DNA of 64,000 nt from contig QNGE01003009.1 in NCBI GenBank assembly GCA_008508345.1, forward strand, positions 1-64,000, written 5' to 3'. A program made the position numbers and the translations under genes. The notes under the pieces were generated by a model. The model ran no database searches. It had not been told where the DNA came from and saw nothing but the letters and a program-made list of their open reading frames with translations. Below, in pieces: positions 37,391 through 49,231 of the stretch; within the stretch, counting starts at the first letter, position 1; each line of letters opens with the position of its first letter. Origin of the DNA: Paragonimus westermani. Lineage: Eukaryota > Platyhelminthes > Trematoda > Plagiorchiida > Troglotrematidae.

Positions 37391-37486
37391 AGTTTGCACT
37401 GGCATTTACAAATGATAACAATCGTTTACAACACTTTTTGGCCTCACTTGCGGCGCCTGGTTCCCCGTACCGAAAATTTATTTTTG
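37391..37486 (+). CDS. NRDC-like: Nardilysin-like M16 peptidase, exon with third zinc ligand
   Basis: A 96-bp exon with acceptor tttgtag and donor gtaagt. Its first two bases (AG) join the preceding G to give Glu, the third zinc ligand. It goes on to FALAFTNDNNRLQHF and FLASLAAPGSPYRKFIF. Nardilysins have a matching block of the form SLARPGHPMGKFFWGN at this place. It ends in phase 1, with the last G beginning a Gly codon. The exon lies only 86 bp downstream of the Penelope-like insertion, yet its acceptor with a modest pyrimidine stretch is intact. Too short for a simple open-frame search; found by splice phase and family motif. Confidence 0.88.
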
Positions 37487-39308
37487 GTAAGTTTCGGATT
37501 CATTAAATATTTTCTACCCATATCCTAATCATCCTTACATAGGTTGTCGTCACTTTTGAAATTACGAACTCAACCAGCATAAAAAATTGATACTAGCGAG
37601 ATTATTGCATTTTCAGGTAAATTAAACTAATTTTTGCCAGACTGACTTCTATCAGATGGTGCAGATTCATGGTGCATACCCCAATTGTATGTAAAATATC
37701 ATGTTTAACAACAAATTATTTCGAAACTCGTACTACATGACGTTTGTATGAGTCGAACAGATCCACATATAGACTGGATACTGGCAGTCAAGAGGTAGAC
37801 TAGTGTGCGCGTTAGTGTAAGTGGTGTCTGCGCATGCTTTGCGACAAGATTTTTGACAGGAAAAAGTAAAACCATAATATAAGACCAAAACATTCGGGTG
37901 GGCTAACTCATCTTTATAGTGTGGTGATTACCAATTCCCGTTAAATTCCGTTTTTAGCGACTGCCAACATATCTGCTGGTAATTACCGTAAGGCAAAATT
38001 CCATGAACCGAACTTCATATAATTAGTAATGCAGGAACGCCGTCAACTATTACTGATCAGATGAACACGAGTCCTCTCATATCCAGTCGTGACTGGTAAC
38101 TATTCCTAATCTGAACAATGGAAACCGAATTCAGATTGATAACACTGGCGTTAACATTCAGAATGTACAGTCTATAGACAACACCCTGGTAAGTCGAACC
38201 GAGGGCGAAACCGGATTTCCAGTACTGATATATGATTAGGTAGCCAGCTAATTTAACGGTTATCCAGAAATCAGTTTACCTATCAAATTTAGAGTGTACA
38301 TAGACCAAAATAACTACATCGCTTGTCTCGTCACAAGGGATGCCAGTTTTATCTATGATCTGGTCGGCGAGGGCCTCGGCACACAGTGTGGTTTTTCACA
38401 GATATAATCCAACCTGCTGTCAACTATCTGTTTTGAAGGCGTGGGAACCGATATTGATGCACTGTATGCTCATGTGTGAGACTTAATGTCGGTGAATGAT
38501 GAAGAGTTTAAGCATCTTAACCTACGTCTAGGAGCTCACGAGCTGCTGAAGAGAGCAGGTAAAGGCGATTGCAGTCAATCGATCTAGGTTTTATCCAAAT
38601 AATAATCTAATTAATTTTTTGTATCGATCTGTGGTTGATACCGATAGACGCTTAAAATTTTCGTGCCTATCCACTTCCCTCTTTTGAATTCAATGTTTAA
38701 CATTGAGTAGCAGCAAATTTGAAATGACTTTCCACATAATATAGAAACGTAAAACTAATCAAGTCACGTATTTCGTGTAATCCGGCTTGTGAGGTACAGG
38801 TCTGGTTTTGTCATACAGCTTCAGGCTATTTCTAAATTTATTTCGGATGTTTTAATCACATAGTGTATGGCGGAACCTGACCAACTGTTAGTATGCTCAC
38901 TTCAAACGCTTGATAACAGGAATTAAACCGTAAGTGATGCGAAAGATATTCATCATAAGCACGTTCAGGAGAAGCAAAAATTACATTACGTAAATTTTAT
39001 TCGAGGAAATCATCGAAAAGTATTAACATGGATATTAGTGATGTTCGAGGTCTTTCATTTTACTCATGAATAGGACTTCGAAAGTTTAAAAACTGAAAGG
39101 TGCAGATTATCCGTAACAGTTTCCCATTATGCAGATTAGTGGTTTACCACAATCAACTAGAGTAACACAGTAGTGAGTTCTATCCTCCCTTGATTTTAAA
39201 AAGCGCTTTTCATTATCTTGTAAAAACTTATGATATTAGCCAATCTTGAACATCGAATATCAGCTTTATTGTGAACCAACCTTTTACCAAACGTTGCATC
39301 CCACGCAG
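37487..39308 (+). other. Intron holding an unidentified decayed reading frame
   Basis: A 1.8-kb intron between two nardilysin-like exons. Apart from the 38093-38578 block described separately nothing is recognised. Confidence 0.6.
38093..38578 (+). pseudogene. Unidentified decayed protein-coding stretch
   Basis: One reading frame runs for about 160 codons with stops only at 38237, 38249, 38405 and 38477. Between the stops the composition looks protein-like, with segments such as SIDNTLVSRTEGETGFPVLI, IKFRVYIDQNNYIACLVTRD, FIYDLVGEGLGTQ, IDALYAHV and SVNDEEFKHLNLRLGAHELL. I do not recognise the family. It lies inside a nardilysin intron but does not resemble the adjoining exons; a weak likeness of the last segment to C-terminal M16 helices is probably chance. 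It could be a pseudogene, a captured gene fragment, part of an unknown transposon or an old viral insert. Confidence 0.45.
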
Positions 39309-39431
39309 GCAACAACAAATCGCTTCGGGATATACCGCTTGAAAAAGACATTGATATCTGTTGGTTATTGCGCCAACATTGGAAAACGAACTTTTCTGCT
39401 CATCGTATGACACTAGCCATTCAATCCTACA
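39309..39431 (+). CDS. NRDC-like: Nardilysin-like M16 peptidase, exon 'RMTLAIQS'
   Basis: A 123-bp exon with acceptor cccacgcag and donor gtaagt. Its first bases complete a Gly codon (G from the previous exon plus GC) giving GNNKSLRDIPLEKDID, then LLRQHW and NFSAHRMTLAIQSY. The family has GNxxTL, a variable acidic loop, then RYYSxxYMTLVVQS here, so the match is collinear. The final A joins AT of the next exon to make Asn. Contains no stop in this frame while the other frames are closed. Confidence 0.9.
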
Positions 39432-41230
39432 GTAAGTTTGAAAACATTCATTGTTAATAAAGTTTCAGTCCACTCGGCCGGTAAGCACTTGAATAATAGT
39501 TGGTTAAACATCCTATCATTGGACATTCTTGAGAGCTGGACGAGAGACACCTGTGCAGCAAATCTATTGAGGTTACACTCACTTTTGGACTGCAAACATT
39601 GGCAAAATACCGATATAAACTTTCTACAAATCGAAAATTTCAACCGTGGTTATGCAAAATAATCTGAAAAAAGCGCATGCAAGAGCGTTTATTCAGTTGA
39701 TATGCTCTTTCAGCTGTTTGCCTGTGATACCGCATTCTCTGTGGTGTCGTCAATTTAATACCAAATAACAACATAACAAGAACTGTCTTCTGTGTTTGGT
39801 CGAAGGGTTAACTTCAACACAATAACTATGAAACTGACAGTTGAATAGAAATTCTATACAGCATGTGGTAGGTAAGGCTTAAGTAATCAGTGCTACAGAT
39901 AGTGGGTCTGTTGGATGCCTTCACGAAATTATGAGTAGTCATACCGGGTATCAGGTACCGCATACTGCAAGACGTTTGGCTGATGAATTAGGTAGACGTC
40001 GACCTGACTTGATGAATGGCGGTGTGATTATGTCAATACTAGTCAGGACTGATCTCTGGTTGAAAAATTCCTGTGAATGTCTTCTTGAAAAAACAATTTT
40101 CACATAGCCTCCTCAGTACTACACAGTCGATCAGTGCTTGCTGAAGGTTGGATGTTGCTTATGGCTGATACCGTTTCGATTTAGTAATCCTCACCTTCGC
40201 AGTCATATGATTTTTCTGCAAACACAACCCGGTAAATGAAAACGAACCTTGAAGCGGTGACCGTGTGAAACTTAGAAAAACAGCGTTTTCATTACATCTG
40301 AGGAGCAACCCTTACTCATTCTAATATGTATATTGGGACGTTTGTTGTAAAAATCAGCACAGTGACTAATCAAATGAAGCCAACTGCTTGGTTGCTCCCA
40401 CCACTTCAGTAGGTAACTCTCAAAAGGTGAAAATCTTACTGGTCTCGTTAGCTATCATCCTGACAAACTAAACGACCCGTTCCTGAAATACTGCTATAAA
40501 AACAGCATTCCCTGTCCCAACCACAAGTTGATCAAGCCTCAAGGTTTCGGTTCTGAGTTTCACGTTACATTACATCAAGATACAGAGACGTTATTGGATT
40601 ATTGAAACTTTCCTCACTGCTCATTCCCATTATCCTGATAGTTTTCACTCAAATTATTCAGAGTAGGTTGTTTTAAAAGTCGTCTCTCAGGATACTTTTA
40701 CATACTGATTCTCAGTTGAACTGAAAACATGCACTATTGAAGCTGTACTCGTTTCACAATACCTAACAGCTATGCTTGCTCCAGGTCACACAGGGGGAAG
40801 TCGAAATATCAACTTGCTGTTAAACATAATGACGTTTTGTGTCAAACAATTTTCTGTGTAGAATGCAGTCTCCATAGTCCTCATTAGTTCGGATCCGCTT
40901 GAAAAATACGGTCCGATTGTCAGCGGCGCTAAACTATACTCACTGAGTTGAAATAGGCTGGAAAAACACGTTTTTATTTGAAAATTCAGCGTCAAGATTG
41001 AAGACGTATTGCAAGATTCTTGTACCTCATTCAGTGAACAGTGAATGAGTGCATATTTACTAAATGCGTTCGGGTTCTGAAACCCGCTAACTCTATACAA
41101 AAATACCGTGAAAAAATTTCATTAATTTTGTTTGTGACTTCGTTGGTGATTTCTAGTTGCATCCAAGCAAAATATCTCCCGCAGCGTTCGAAATAAACGT
41201 GCTAAGTCGAAATTTTCAAAACATTTTTAG
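39432..41230 (+). other. Intron, no gene recognised
   Basis: A 1.8-kb intron. A short coherent frame near 40470-40610 (DPFLKYCYKNSIPCP and onward to a stop) has no known match and no fitting splice phase. Confidence 0.6.
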
Positions 41231-41288
41231 ATCCTCTGGATGAATTGGAATCTACGGTGCGAGAAATATTCGAAGCTATCCCGAGAAG
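41231..41288 (+). CDS. NRDC-like: Nardilysin-like M16 peptidase, 58-bp exon
   Basis: Acceptor acatttttag and donor gtgggt. The exon encodes PLDELESTVREIFEAIPR, corresponding to the end of the first M16 domain in nardilysin (family ETLDTLExxVxEIFSxIPN). It starts with two bases of a split Asn codon and ends with two bases (AG) of an Arg codon completed by the next exon. Such a small exon is only visible by combining the motif with splice phase. Confidence 0.9.
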
Positions 41289-42421
41289 GTGGGTCAGTTT
41301 ATTTTCACTGTACTGTGAGAAAACAAGATATAACACACGGAATGTTCATCAACAGATTCAACCGCTGATATTACCACACTCAAATTCTCCCTTTTAACAT
41401 CGTTGTCATAGCCAAATCGTTTGTGAGCAAAGTTTACTTGTTATTGTCCGTTAAAAAAGGTTCTGCCTAAAAGAGGCATCTTATAGAAAACATGCTCGAG
41501 CACAGTGTCTGCGGCACTAAAATGATTAAGGGAAAATTAATGTAACACCTGTTTTTTAACGGGAACGCTTCTAGCTAACCGACGTGAGGTGAAAATGTTT
41601 ACTGGTTGCGTAATGACTGTGACAAACGACTTCAAACTGGTGCGAGTACTCACAGCTATTGAGTACAAATTAATGTAGGCGAGGAAACGACTTGATCGGA
41701 AATGGGTTTGCCTCCGTTAACAATAGGCAGCGTTGGACAGTCGCGAACGAGAAACAGTGAACGATATTTTCCACCTTAACTACATCACATTAACGTTAGT
41801 TCTCAAATGTCCTGAATTGTGGTTTAGGTTTGATGGAAACCTGTTTTACAGTTTCGATGAATCCGTTCTTTCAAGTGTTGTTCTTGTAGACTACACTGAA
41901 AAATCACCTAGGACCGGTTGTAGGCCGTACGATGATAACTAAACTGTCAGAACCCACTTTAATGTGTATCATACTAACAACTTCAGCCACAAATTGGTTA
42001 ATTAATTCTTAAGGGAACCTCATTTACACTTTAAAACCTAAATATTTAGGAAAAATATGTTTCAGAAGCTTGTGCAATACATTCCACAAACTATCTTGAC
42101 CTCAGATTTAATCAATAAAACAGTAACTGGAAGTTCTGAGCTAGGAGCTGTTCGAGTTTTCACAACCGTTTGGGAGTGCCGAAATATCGAAGATAGGAAA
42201 TACCAAGGAAAAACAGTACGAATGGCCCTCATTTTCAGATGATTTGCTATTGAAGCGAAATATACATTATTCTTTGATAAGTATGGCGGAATCATAAGAA
42301 CTACTCCATTTTGCTCAACAAAATTTTATCCAGTTGGTTTCTGTGTTAACATGTGCACTGTAAAGTCTTTGAAACCTATAATAGTAAGTGTCACATTTAT
42401 GGTCTCTCGTGTTCTATCCAG
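41289..42421 (+). other. Intron, no gene recognised
   Basis: A 1.1-kb intron. An open frame at 41733-41942 has no motif. Confidence 0.7.
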
Positions 42422-42495
42422 GACGGTGCCTGCTCCAGAATATTCGCGATTTGCCAACTCTTTTGAAACACAAGAATTTAACAAGTTTTACAAGG
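42422..42495 (+). CDS. NRDC-like: Nardilysin-like M16 peptidase, 74-bp exon
   Basis: Acceptor gttctatccag and donor gtgaga. After completing Arg it encodes TVPAPE and YSRFANSFETQEFNKFYK, collinear with the nardilysin stretch PxPxFxxLxxPFDTPAFNKLYR. It ends with the G of a Val codon. Together with the neighbouring exons this builds the linker into the second M16 domain. Confidence 0.92.
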
Positions 42496-44690
42496 GTGAG
42501 AACACATAAAGCAATTTGTTTTCTGGTCTCATACTATTTTAAAAGTTATTACCTGCGTTCTGAGTCTATAGAGCATTAAACTAGGAATTTTGCCCTTAAA
42601 AATCTCCTAAATGCTGTCTACCAGCATTACTTTTCTCAGACTGCAGAATGTACGAAATTACCTACGGACTAAAACGCCAAAATGTGATTGTATGCTTGAC
42701 GGACCATAAATAAATGTGGTGGGCAAGCTGTTAAGCGTAGTGAGAGAAAGTACAAGTTTGAATATGACATGAACATTGGGACTTAACGTTTATGTATGCT
42801 AGAAGAAAACCACACATGTACATCAGGAAACATTATAAACAGATTTGAAAAGAGCAACTAACGACTTAATTAGACGCCCATGAGGTGTCTAGTGAATAGT
42901 CGTGATATCCATGGACTCGGTTTTGTTTTCTGAACGTGCACGGCAGTTCGTATATCAAGTTTCCTGCTACCGAAGATATCGTGTCAGTTTATAAGGGCAC
43001 ATTTACGCCAGGATAAGGTTGGTCTGAGCAGATATTGGCTACAATTTAAGCAGTCTGTTTGTATATGGTCTAGGCTGGACAAAACACAGGTAGCAAGAGG
43101 TGATGAGTTTCTCGAAGATTCCACATAGCAAGAATGATTTACTTCAGACGTGGTTAAAGGACATACAAAAGTGGTTGATCAATTTAATTGTGTTGATAGG
43201 CTAGTTGAAAGAACGTCATGATCCCAAAGCCATCCAGAATTTAACCTTCTTTGTGTCGCTGTTAATCCATGGGTAGAAGGCTTGTACATTATGTTTCAAG
43301 TGACGTCCTTTTCTGATATGGGTGTCTTTTATGCTCGAATATCTATCTGCTAGTTACAGTCGAAATGCTAATCAGGTTGATCAGGGTATTATCTCAAACT
43401 TCCAAAGTTTGAATTCATTCTTATTTAAGGGTATGTCCTAACATAGTGTCGCAGCCTAGTTTACTTCGGAATAGTGGAAATATCTGGTTGCATGTGAAGC
43501 AAAGTCCTGTGGACAAAGATCGGATCGAACGGTGTAATTTAAAGCCATTCTTGGGCAATTTATTTTTTAAACATTCAATACACACTAAGTACGAGGGATG
43601 TCTTGCAATCAAACAGTTCCACAAAAGTGACTTATGGAAAGCAGTTGTGATTTCAAATGACGATCCAGGCTAGGTCATCCTTCAGGATCAGCACATTACG
43701 GTTGTGACGTCCGTAATCTGTTTGTATACTGAACGGGTTTAATAGCCTAAAATGAGTAGATGGTCAGCAGAACGCCGCAAAAGAACGTCATCAATGAATT
43801 AAGTAATGCCAATACGCCATAAACAAGCAGATGTGGGCCATTATTTCTCTGCTGGGGATAATCAGATTTACACTTGAATTGGAGAGCTTCATAGCACCAG
43901 CCGACTATTTGATATATCAGCACTGATTCAGAAGTGACATTTGGGGTTAGTTGATTTCGACCTTGCTTAACACCGGTCAGTCTCGGCTGAGAAAATTGCA
44001 CTCGTATTCCTAGTGAGCATTGACCAGGGGGTACGTCACTGTTTAAAGAAGTAAATCTACAGAGTCGGGAAACAGTACATCACTTTATTTTCGTGGTTCA
44101 TCAAGAAGATATGGGAAGAGGAACACTAGTAAGATATTTGCCAGTTTTATTACTAATCGCATTGAAGGCAGCAGCTGCTCCGTAATAAACAGTGTACCGG
44201 GCTAGTGCAACAAGGGTCTCCTATATGAGTCTCTCGTATACCATGGAGACCAACTTCAGGGCGTCACTATGACGGCAATCAGCAGGGCACACCTGCACTA
44301 CGAACAAACAGAAACTATAAGGTCAGAAAAGGTGACATGAATTACAACTTTTTCGGGCAAACACCTTGAAACATGCGCACGTGTACTCTTTGGGTAGTTA
44401 CAGAGTACTCATCTTTCAAAGGCAATTTATACTTTACACCGTAGCACAATATATTGTGAGGTATGATCCTTTTTAGGGGATTGGTACGATCTGTACATGA
44501 TATTAGAGAACGTTACACAATAAATGCTTGTAGAGAGCTATCAGTACATGTTGTAATGAACTACAGAAAGTCTGGAAAGGTCAGGAAAAATATAACTTGA
44601 TGGGTAAAATTTTCAGGTATCCACAGGATCAAATATTTACTGCAGTGACTGTACGAACTGTCTGTCCTTCTGTACTTTGTTTAATTTCAG
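42496..44690 (+). other. Intron, no gene recognised
   Basis: A 2.2-kb intron without an identifiable repeat or coding piece. Overlapping short frames on both strands at 43421-43673 and 43747-44001 look random. Confidence 0.7.
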
Positions 44691-44760
44691 TATGTTCTAT
44701 TAAAGAAAGGGATGTGCTCTCGATTGTTTGGTCACTTCCAAGTCTCCTACCGTACTACAA
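44691..44760 (+). CDS. NRDC-like: Nardilysin-like M16 peptidase, 70-bp exon
   Basis: Acceptor gtttaatttcag with a good pyrimidine tract, donor gtaagt. TA completes the Val codon, then CSIKERDVLS and IVWSLPSLLPYYK. The family has VVPIxxxxxLxxTWxLPxxxxxYR at this point, so the block is placed confidently. The last two bases (AA) plus G from the exon at 48193 make Lys, joining YYK to SNP. Confidence 0.9.
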
Positions 44761-47700
44761 GTAAGTTTTCGAACCATTACCGCCTGCCTTAACTTCGGTC
44801 TGTGGCAAAACACAAACATTTTCCACATTTTATCAATGCAAAAAAGACGTGCTACAATGTGCCAGCATTTCGTGTACTTCCAAACACGATACATACAACT
44901 TATGTACGACAAATATACAGAGGTGTACAGGACATAGAAACTCACTCAACCATTTCACGTGTTATGTCACCAGCATCATAGCAACCCGAGAAGTTGCTGT
45001 GACCATTTTTGGGCACAGCACAGGAACAACGCAACCTCTCTAAAGATCAGTGACTGCAGGTTCGGATTGTTCAGTGGTATTTTTGATGATCTGAGCGAGT
45101 CGAATTGGTGACCTGTTATCATCAGGTGTCCAGCAAACAATGAAACTGGGTTCCAAGTAAAGGATTTATAGGTTCGGGGTTGCTGCGTCGTCAGTTGTTC
45201 TAACCAGCATCATAGCAACCCGAGGAGTTGCTGTGACCATTTTTGGGCACAGCACAGGAACAACGCAACCTCTCTAAAGATCAGTGACTGCAGGTTCGGA
45301 TTGTTCAGTGGTATTTTTGATGATCTAAGCGAGTCGAATTGGTGACCTGTTATCATCAGGTGTCCAGCAAACAATGAAGCTGGGTTCCAAGTAAAGGATT
45401 TATAGGTTCGGGGTTGCTGCGTCGTCAGTTGTTCTAACCAGTTCGGGACGTGCTCTGCTACCCGTTGAGATACTTATCTTTCCGCTGTGCTTACGTAAAC
45501 CTACCTCTAACTGCAAGTGGCAGACAGCTTGACAAACAGAATGGTTAGGCAAACTGCTTCTACGATTGTGTAGAACCGGTTGTTTGCTGGTTTGATCAAA
45601 CGTAACTGGGCAGCTGCATGCGAACGAGATCGAGTAGACTTCGGTTTGCGCCTGATATCACTTGCCAGATCCCCAATGGTCTATGTATATAAAGACATAT
45701 CTTTCCCTCGAGTTGTCTGGACCGGTTCATTGTACTCTTTTATCATGCTCTATATGTCTTCGAATGTTTCAGGATATCCATTTGTCGTCAACGTTTTGCT
45801 CAGCATCTCTTGTTCTATCTGCAGCTTACCAGGTGTGTAAATTAGTCAGGGCCCCATGGAATTAGGCTTTGACCAAACCCTGCTTGTATGCCGTTGGGGG
45901 AAGCTGGAGAACTCAAAATATTGTCTGCTTTATACTGCCTCACGATGGATTGATCGCTACAATGTCCCATCCTTACGCCTGATAATAAGTACATTCAAGA
46001 AAGCTAGACTGCCGTCTGATTCGCTGTCCTGAGACAAGGATAGATTCGGGTGAATATTCATATGGTCAACCCAGTTGTAATATAGCTGCTACGAGAGTTA
46101 AGTTCCTACGTGCTAACTAACCTTCAGACTTTTCCAGCTAGCAAAGCTTAAGGTGATAAAAACGTTCGTAGAAATACTTACACTGACATTTCAAATCCGA
46201 CTGATTTGAGTGCAGTGTTACGTGAACGTTCTATTTTCACATTTCGTAGAGAATTAGGGTTTTAGGGTGCTAGTTTTACTATCGAACGTAAAAAATGTAG
46301 TTTGGTTTCAATGTTAACGGAAAACCTGTTAGCTGTTTGCATCACCTGGTTGATGGGTGATTGCACTTCAAATACTAGACTCAACGTTTCAATTTTTCTA
46401 TGTTATCACGAACCAGTTGAGGGAATAATGCAAAACCCATCTTACTCTGTCAGTTGCTTCGGTCGCTGCAGGTCCGCCTTAAAGTACTTTTCCAACACTT
46501 TTGAGTTTGCAATTACACTTCAACATGCGTAATGGTGCTTTAAGTTATTCGCCATCGTTATGATATGAAAGGCTCCGATATCTTTGGTCGAGTTCAGATA
46601 TTCAAACTTAATTCCTTGATTTTTGAATTAATGTGTTGCTCACAGGCTGCAGTAAATTATATCTTAAGGCACTTGATCGTTCAACTCGTCAAGCGCTACT
46701 AGTGACTTATGCACCTGACTGGCTTACTTCACAAGGTAATCAAATGATGGTCCGACGTGCCAGGTTAAAGCTAATCAGCGGTGAGTAGTGTGCTGCAAAT
46801 ATATTCATATATTTTGGAGACAAGATATGTGGTTGGGTACACTAGGAGAAACGACATGAGTTCATGCTGAGTGATTTGGATTTCACTGTTGTTAAAATTG
46901 GTTATTCCTGAATTATGCAGAATTTCTAAGCCAGACGGTAAAGGGTAACTGTGAGTTCTTGGATGGATGCTGTTTGATTCGTACTTCCATGCGATTATCA
47001 GATTGTGAGATGCAGCAACTATGTTAACCAGTTGAGCCCACTTTACCACATGATACTTTTGACTAAATCAATCTGTTGTTGTCGAAGGTGTTACCGAAGA
47101 GTAAAAGGCTGAAGGGAACAAAACAATGTAACCCAGCATGTTTATATGACTATTAAACTGAAACAGTTCGATGAGCGTGGCGGAGTGAAACTTGTTGACA
47201 TTTTCAATAAGTTTAGAAAACAATACAAATCACTGTTTTTGAACATAATCAACGAATTAGCATGCACACATAAGTCCACTGCCATTCGGCGGTCGGTCGT
47301 TAACCCGAATTGTAACCCACTCAAGTTTTTTCAATCCTCCCGGAACAACGATTCCAGTTCAACTTTGCATGACCTGCTTCTGTGATCGCACGGAGGCAAC
47401 CGACACAGACTCTCCCCTATTATCTCGTTCTTCATACTACTGTATCTGTTTTTATGAGGAGAACGTCCGTTTCGTTTAAGTGCTGTCAATCTTCTGGTGC
47501 ATTTGCTGGATGTACAGAGCATCTTGATGAAGAGTTCGAGGATACTTCTTTTTGGATAAAAACGATATCACTATTCAGACATGTCTGCATTACAAAACTG
47601 CGTCCTCTGCGTAACTCGTCCGAAGTTTACAAAACACAAGAAAATTTACTGCTTAGACTGATCAATCAGTTTGGACATCTAATAAATTACGCGATTGCCC

Positions 47701-48192
47701 CAACTGAACAGTGAGCAGATTCGCCTAATTCAAAGAGATATCTTTCGTTATTACGTTCTGTTCAACAACACAAGCGTTTTTTGGCCACCAGTAGATTCTG
47801 TTGTAAAAAGTGATTCGGAAAAAGTTCATGTCGGAAACAAATACAGCAAATCAGGATCATTGTTATCGACATTGATTTTCATAACTTTATTGTATTTTTC
47901 AAGAAGTCAGACGATAGTAAATTTACGTTTACGTTTTTGTAATATATACTAGGCTAAACGCACATTCACCAGCGCACTTATCCCACTAATATGTTGGATG
48001 AGTTCTGTTATCTGTAATGCAACCGAATATGCATCACTAATCAGATATAACGACTGCACGATTCCAGTCTGTTGCGTATGTTATATTGTTCGAAGCCACA
48101 CTTAAAATTAAGTGTGGAATGTTTTAACATTTCCATATGGTTTTTCTATATCACAATCTATAAATTATCCCCAACTTTTGCGCACATCGCAG
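44761..48192 (+). other. 3.4-kb intron containing a tandem duplication
   Basis: Holds the 234-bp tandem repeat at 44969-45441. Open frames at 46302-46532 and 47146-47714 have no recognised domain and no splice phase that fits the gene. Confidence 0.7.
44969..45441. repeat. Tandem duplication, two copies of a 234-bp unit
   Basis: The block starting accagcatcatagcaac at 44969 recurs at 45203, and the second copy runs to about 45441, where the sequence diverges after ctaaccag. I saw only three differences (gagaag/gaggag, ctgagc/ctaagc, aaactggg/aagctggg), so the duplication is recent. The unit has an internal atcatcaggtg-type stretch and no open frame of interest. It is intronic. Confidence 0.95.
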
Positions 48193-48270
48193 GTCAAATC
48201 CTACCACTGTTCTCGCGGATCTTCTAGGAGATGAAGGTGAAGGAAGTATTCTGGCGGCGTTGCGAAAAAT
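48193..48270 (+). CDS. NRDC-like: Nardilysin-like M16 peptidase, exon 'GDEGEGSIL'
   Basis: A 78-bp exon with acceptor cacatcgcag and donor gtgagt. It encodes NPTTVLADLLGDEGEGSIL then AALRK, the well-conserved block xxLxxLxGHEGxGSLLxxLRxxx of IDE and nardilysin. In this copy the usual His of GHEG is Asp. GSIL is the nardilysin form (IDE has GSLL). It begins with one base completing Lys and ends with AT of a Met codon. Confidence 0.94.
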
Positions 48271-48782
48271 GTGAGTAAAGGGTAAAACAGATAGACCGAT
48301 CAAACTGTTGAATCCATTACGTAGTACCACGGATGTTAGCGTTACTGACTCGATTGATACGATACAAAATTATACAGTCAGCTTTCTCAGCAGAATAACA
48401 ACTATGACCTAAAATATTAGACTTCTTAAAAGTTGAGTAATAGGCCGTTTGCTGGTTTGTTGCTGTAATAGTGGTTAGTTCCAGAATCAGGAAACCTCAG
48501 TAGCGGATTTCGGTTTAACAAGTTTAGTGTCGACAGGTCACTTGTGAGTCACTTCTGGCGATCTGAGATAATTTAGCCAGTAACCCGTAACCGACAATTT
48601 CAACAGAACTGACTTAAATGGTGGGGTTAGTGGGACTATCTTCTACGTCCACGTAACGTCACAGGGGACAATCTGAATGAAAGAATTTCACACACTACTG
48701 CTCACAAACTAACAATAAATGTGTCCCCTCATGGTGAATGTAAATTAACCTGATATCAAAATTTTCTGGCAGAAAAGAACGA

Positions 48783-49231
48783 TGACCATCACTCACATTT
48801 GATCGCACCCTTCACATTCAGATAGACTTTCCAGCCAGCCTCTTTCGAAAAGAAGCACCAGACTCGAGTTTCGTCCTCATTAGAGCTCGTCAGTAGTGCA
48901 TATCCTTGCCACGGCCTTGCAGGTTTCATGAGTTCAGTGATTTCGACCTGTCTTGGAAGTCCTAATCGCGAAGTTATCGATTGGAGTTAACGGGACAGTT
49001 ACTGTGTCTCCTCTCGAGACGACCGGACAACCTGATCATTGCTCACAAGCGTAAGTGGCTGAGCATTCATGATTGGAATGGCCGGAGTTCAGATACCGGC
49101 CGTGGCAAGGATATGCACTACTGACGAGCACTAATGAGAGCAAAACTCGAGTTTAGTGCTTCTTTTCGAAAGAGGTCGGCTGGGAAGTCTATCTGAATGC
49201 GAAGGCTGCGATCAACTGTGAGTGATGGTCA
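48783..49231. mobile_element. 449-bp foldback (MITE-like) element
   Basis: Two 134-bp arms, 48783-48916 and 49098-49231, are reverse complements with scattered differences. The termini are tgaccatcactcaca and its complement, and the arms include ctctttcgaaaagaagcac and gtcagtagtgcatatcc. The 181-bp centre (48917-49097) is unique in the window. No protein is encoded, so it would depend on another element for movement. No target-site duplication was seen. Confidence 0.85.

Noticed and set aside
46150..46220. KVIKTFVEILTLTFQIR, resembling the IDE block after LYK
   Set aside because: The splice phase does not fit, a stop follows, and the exon at 44691-44760 fills that position with matching phase.
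47146..47714. Two successive open frames of 79 and 110 codons
   Set aside because: No recognisable domain, and minus-strand open frames overlap them. Intronic, treated as chance.
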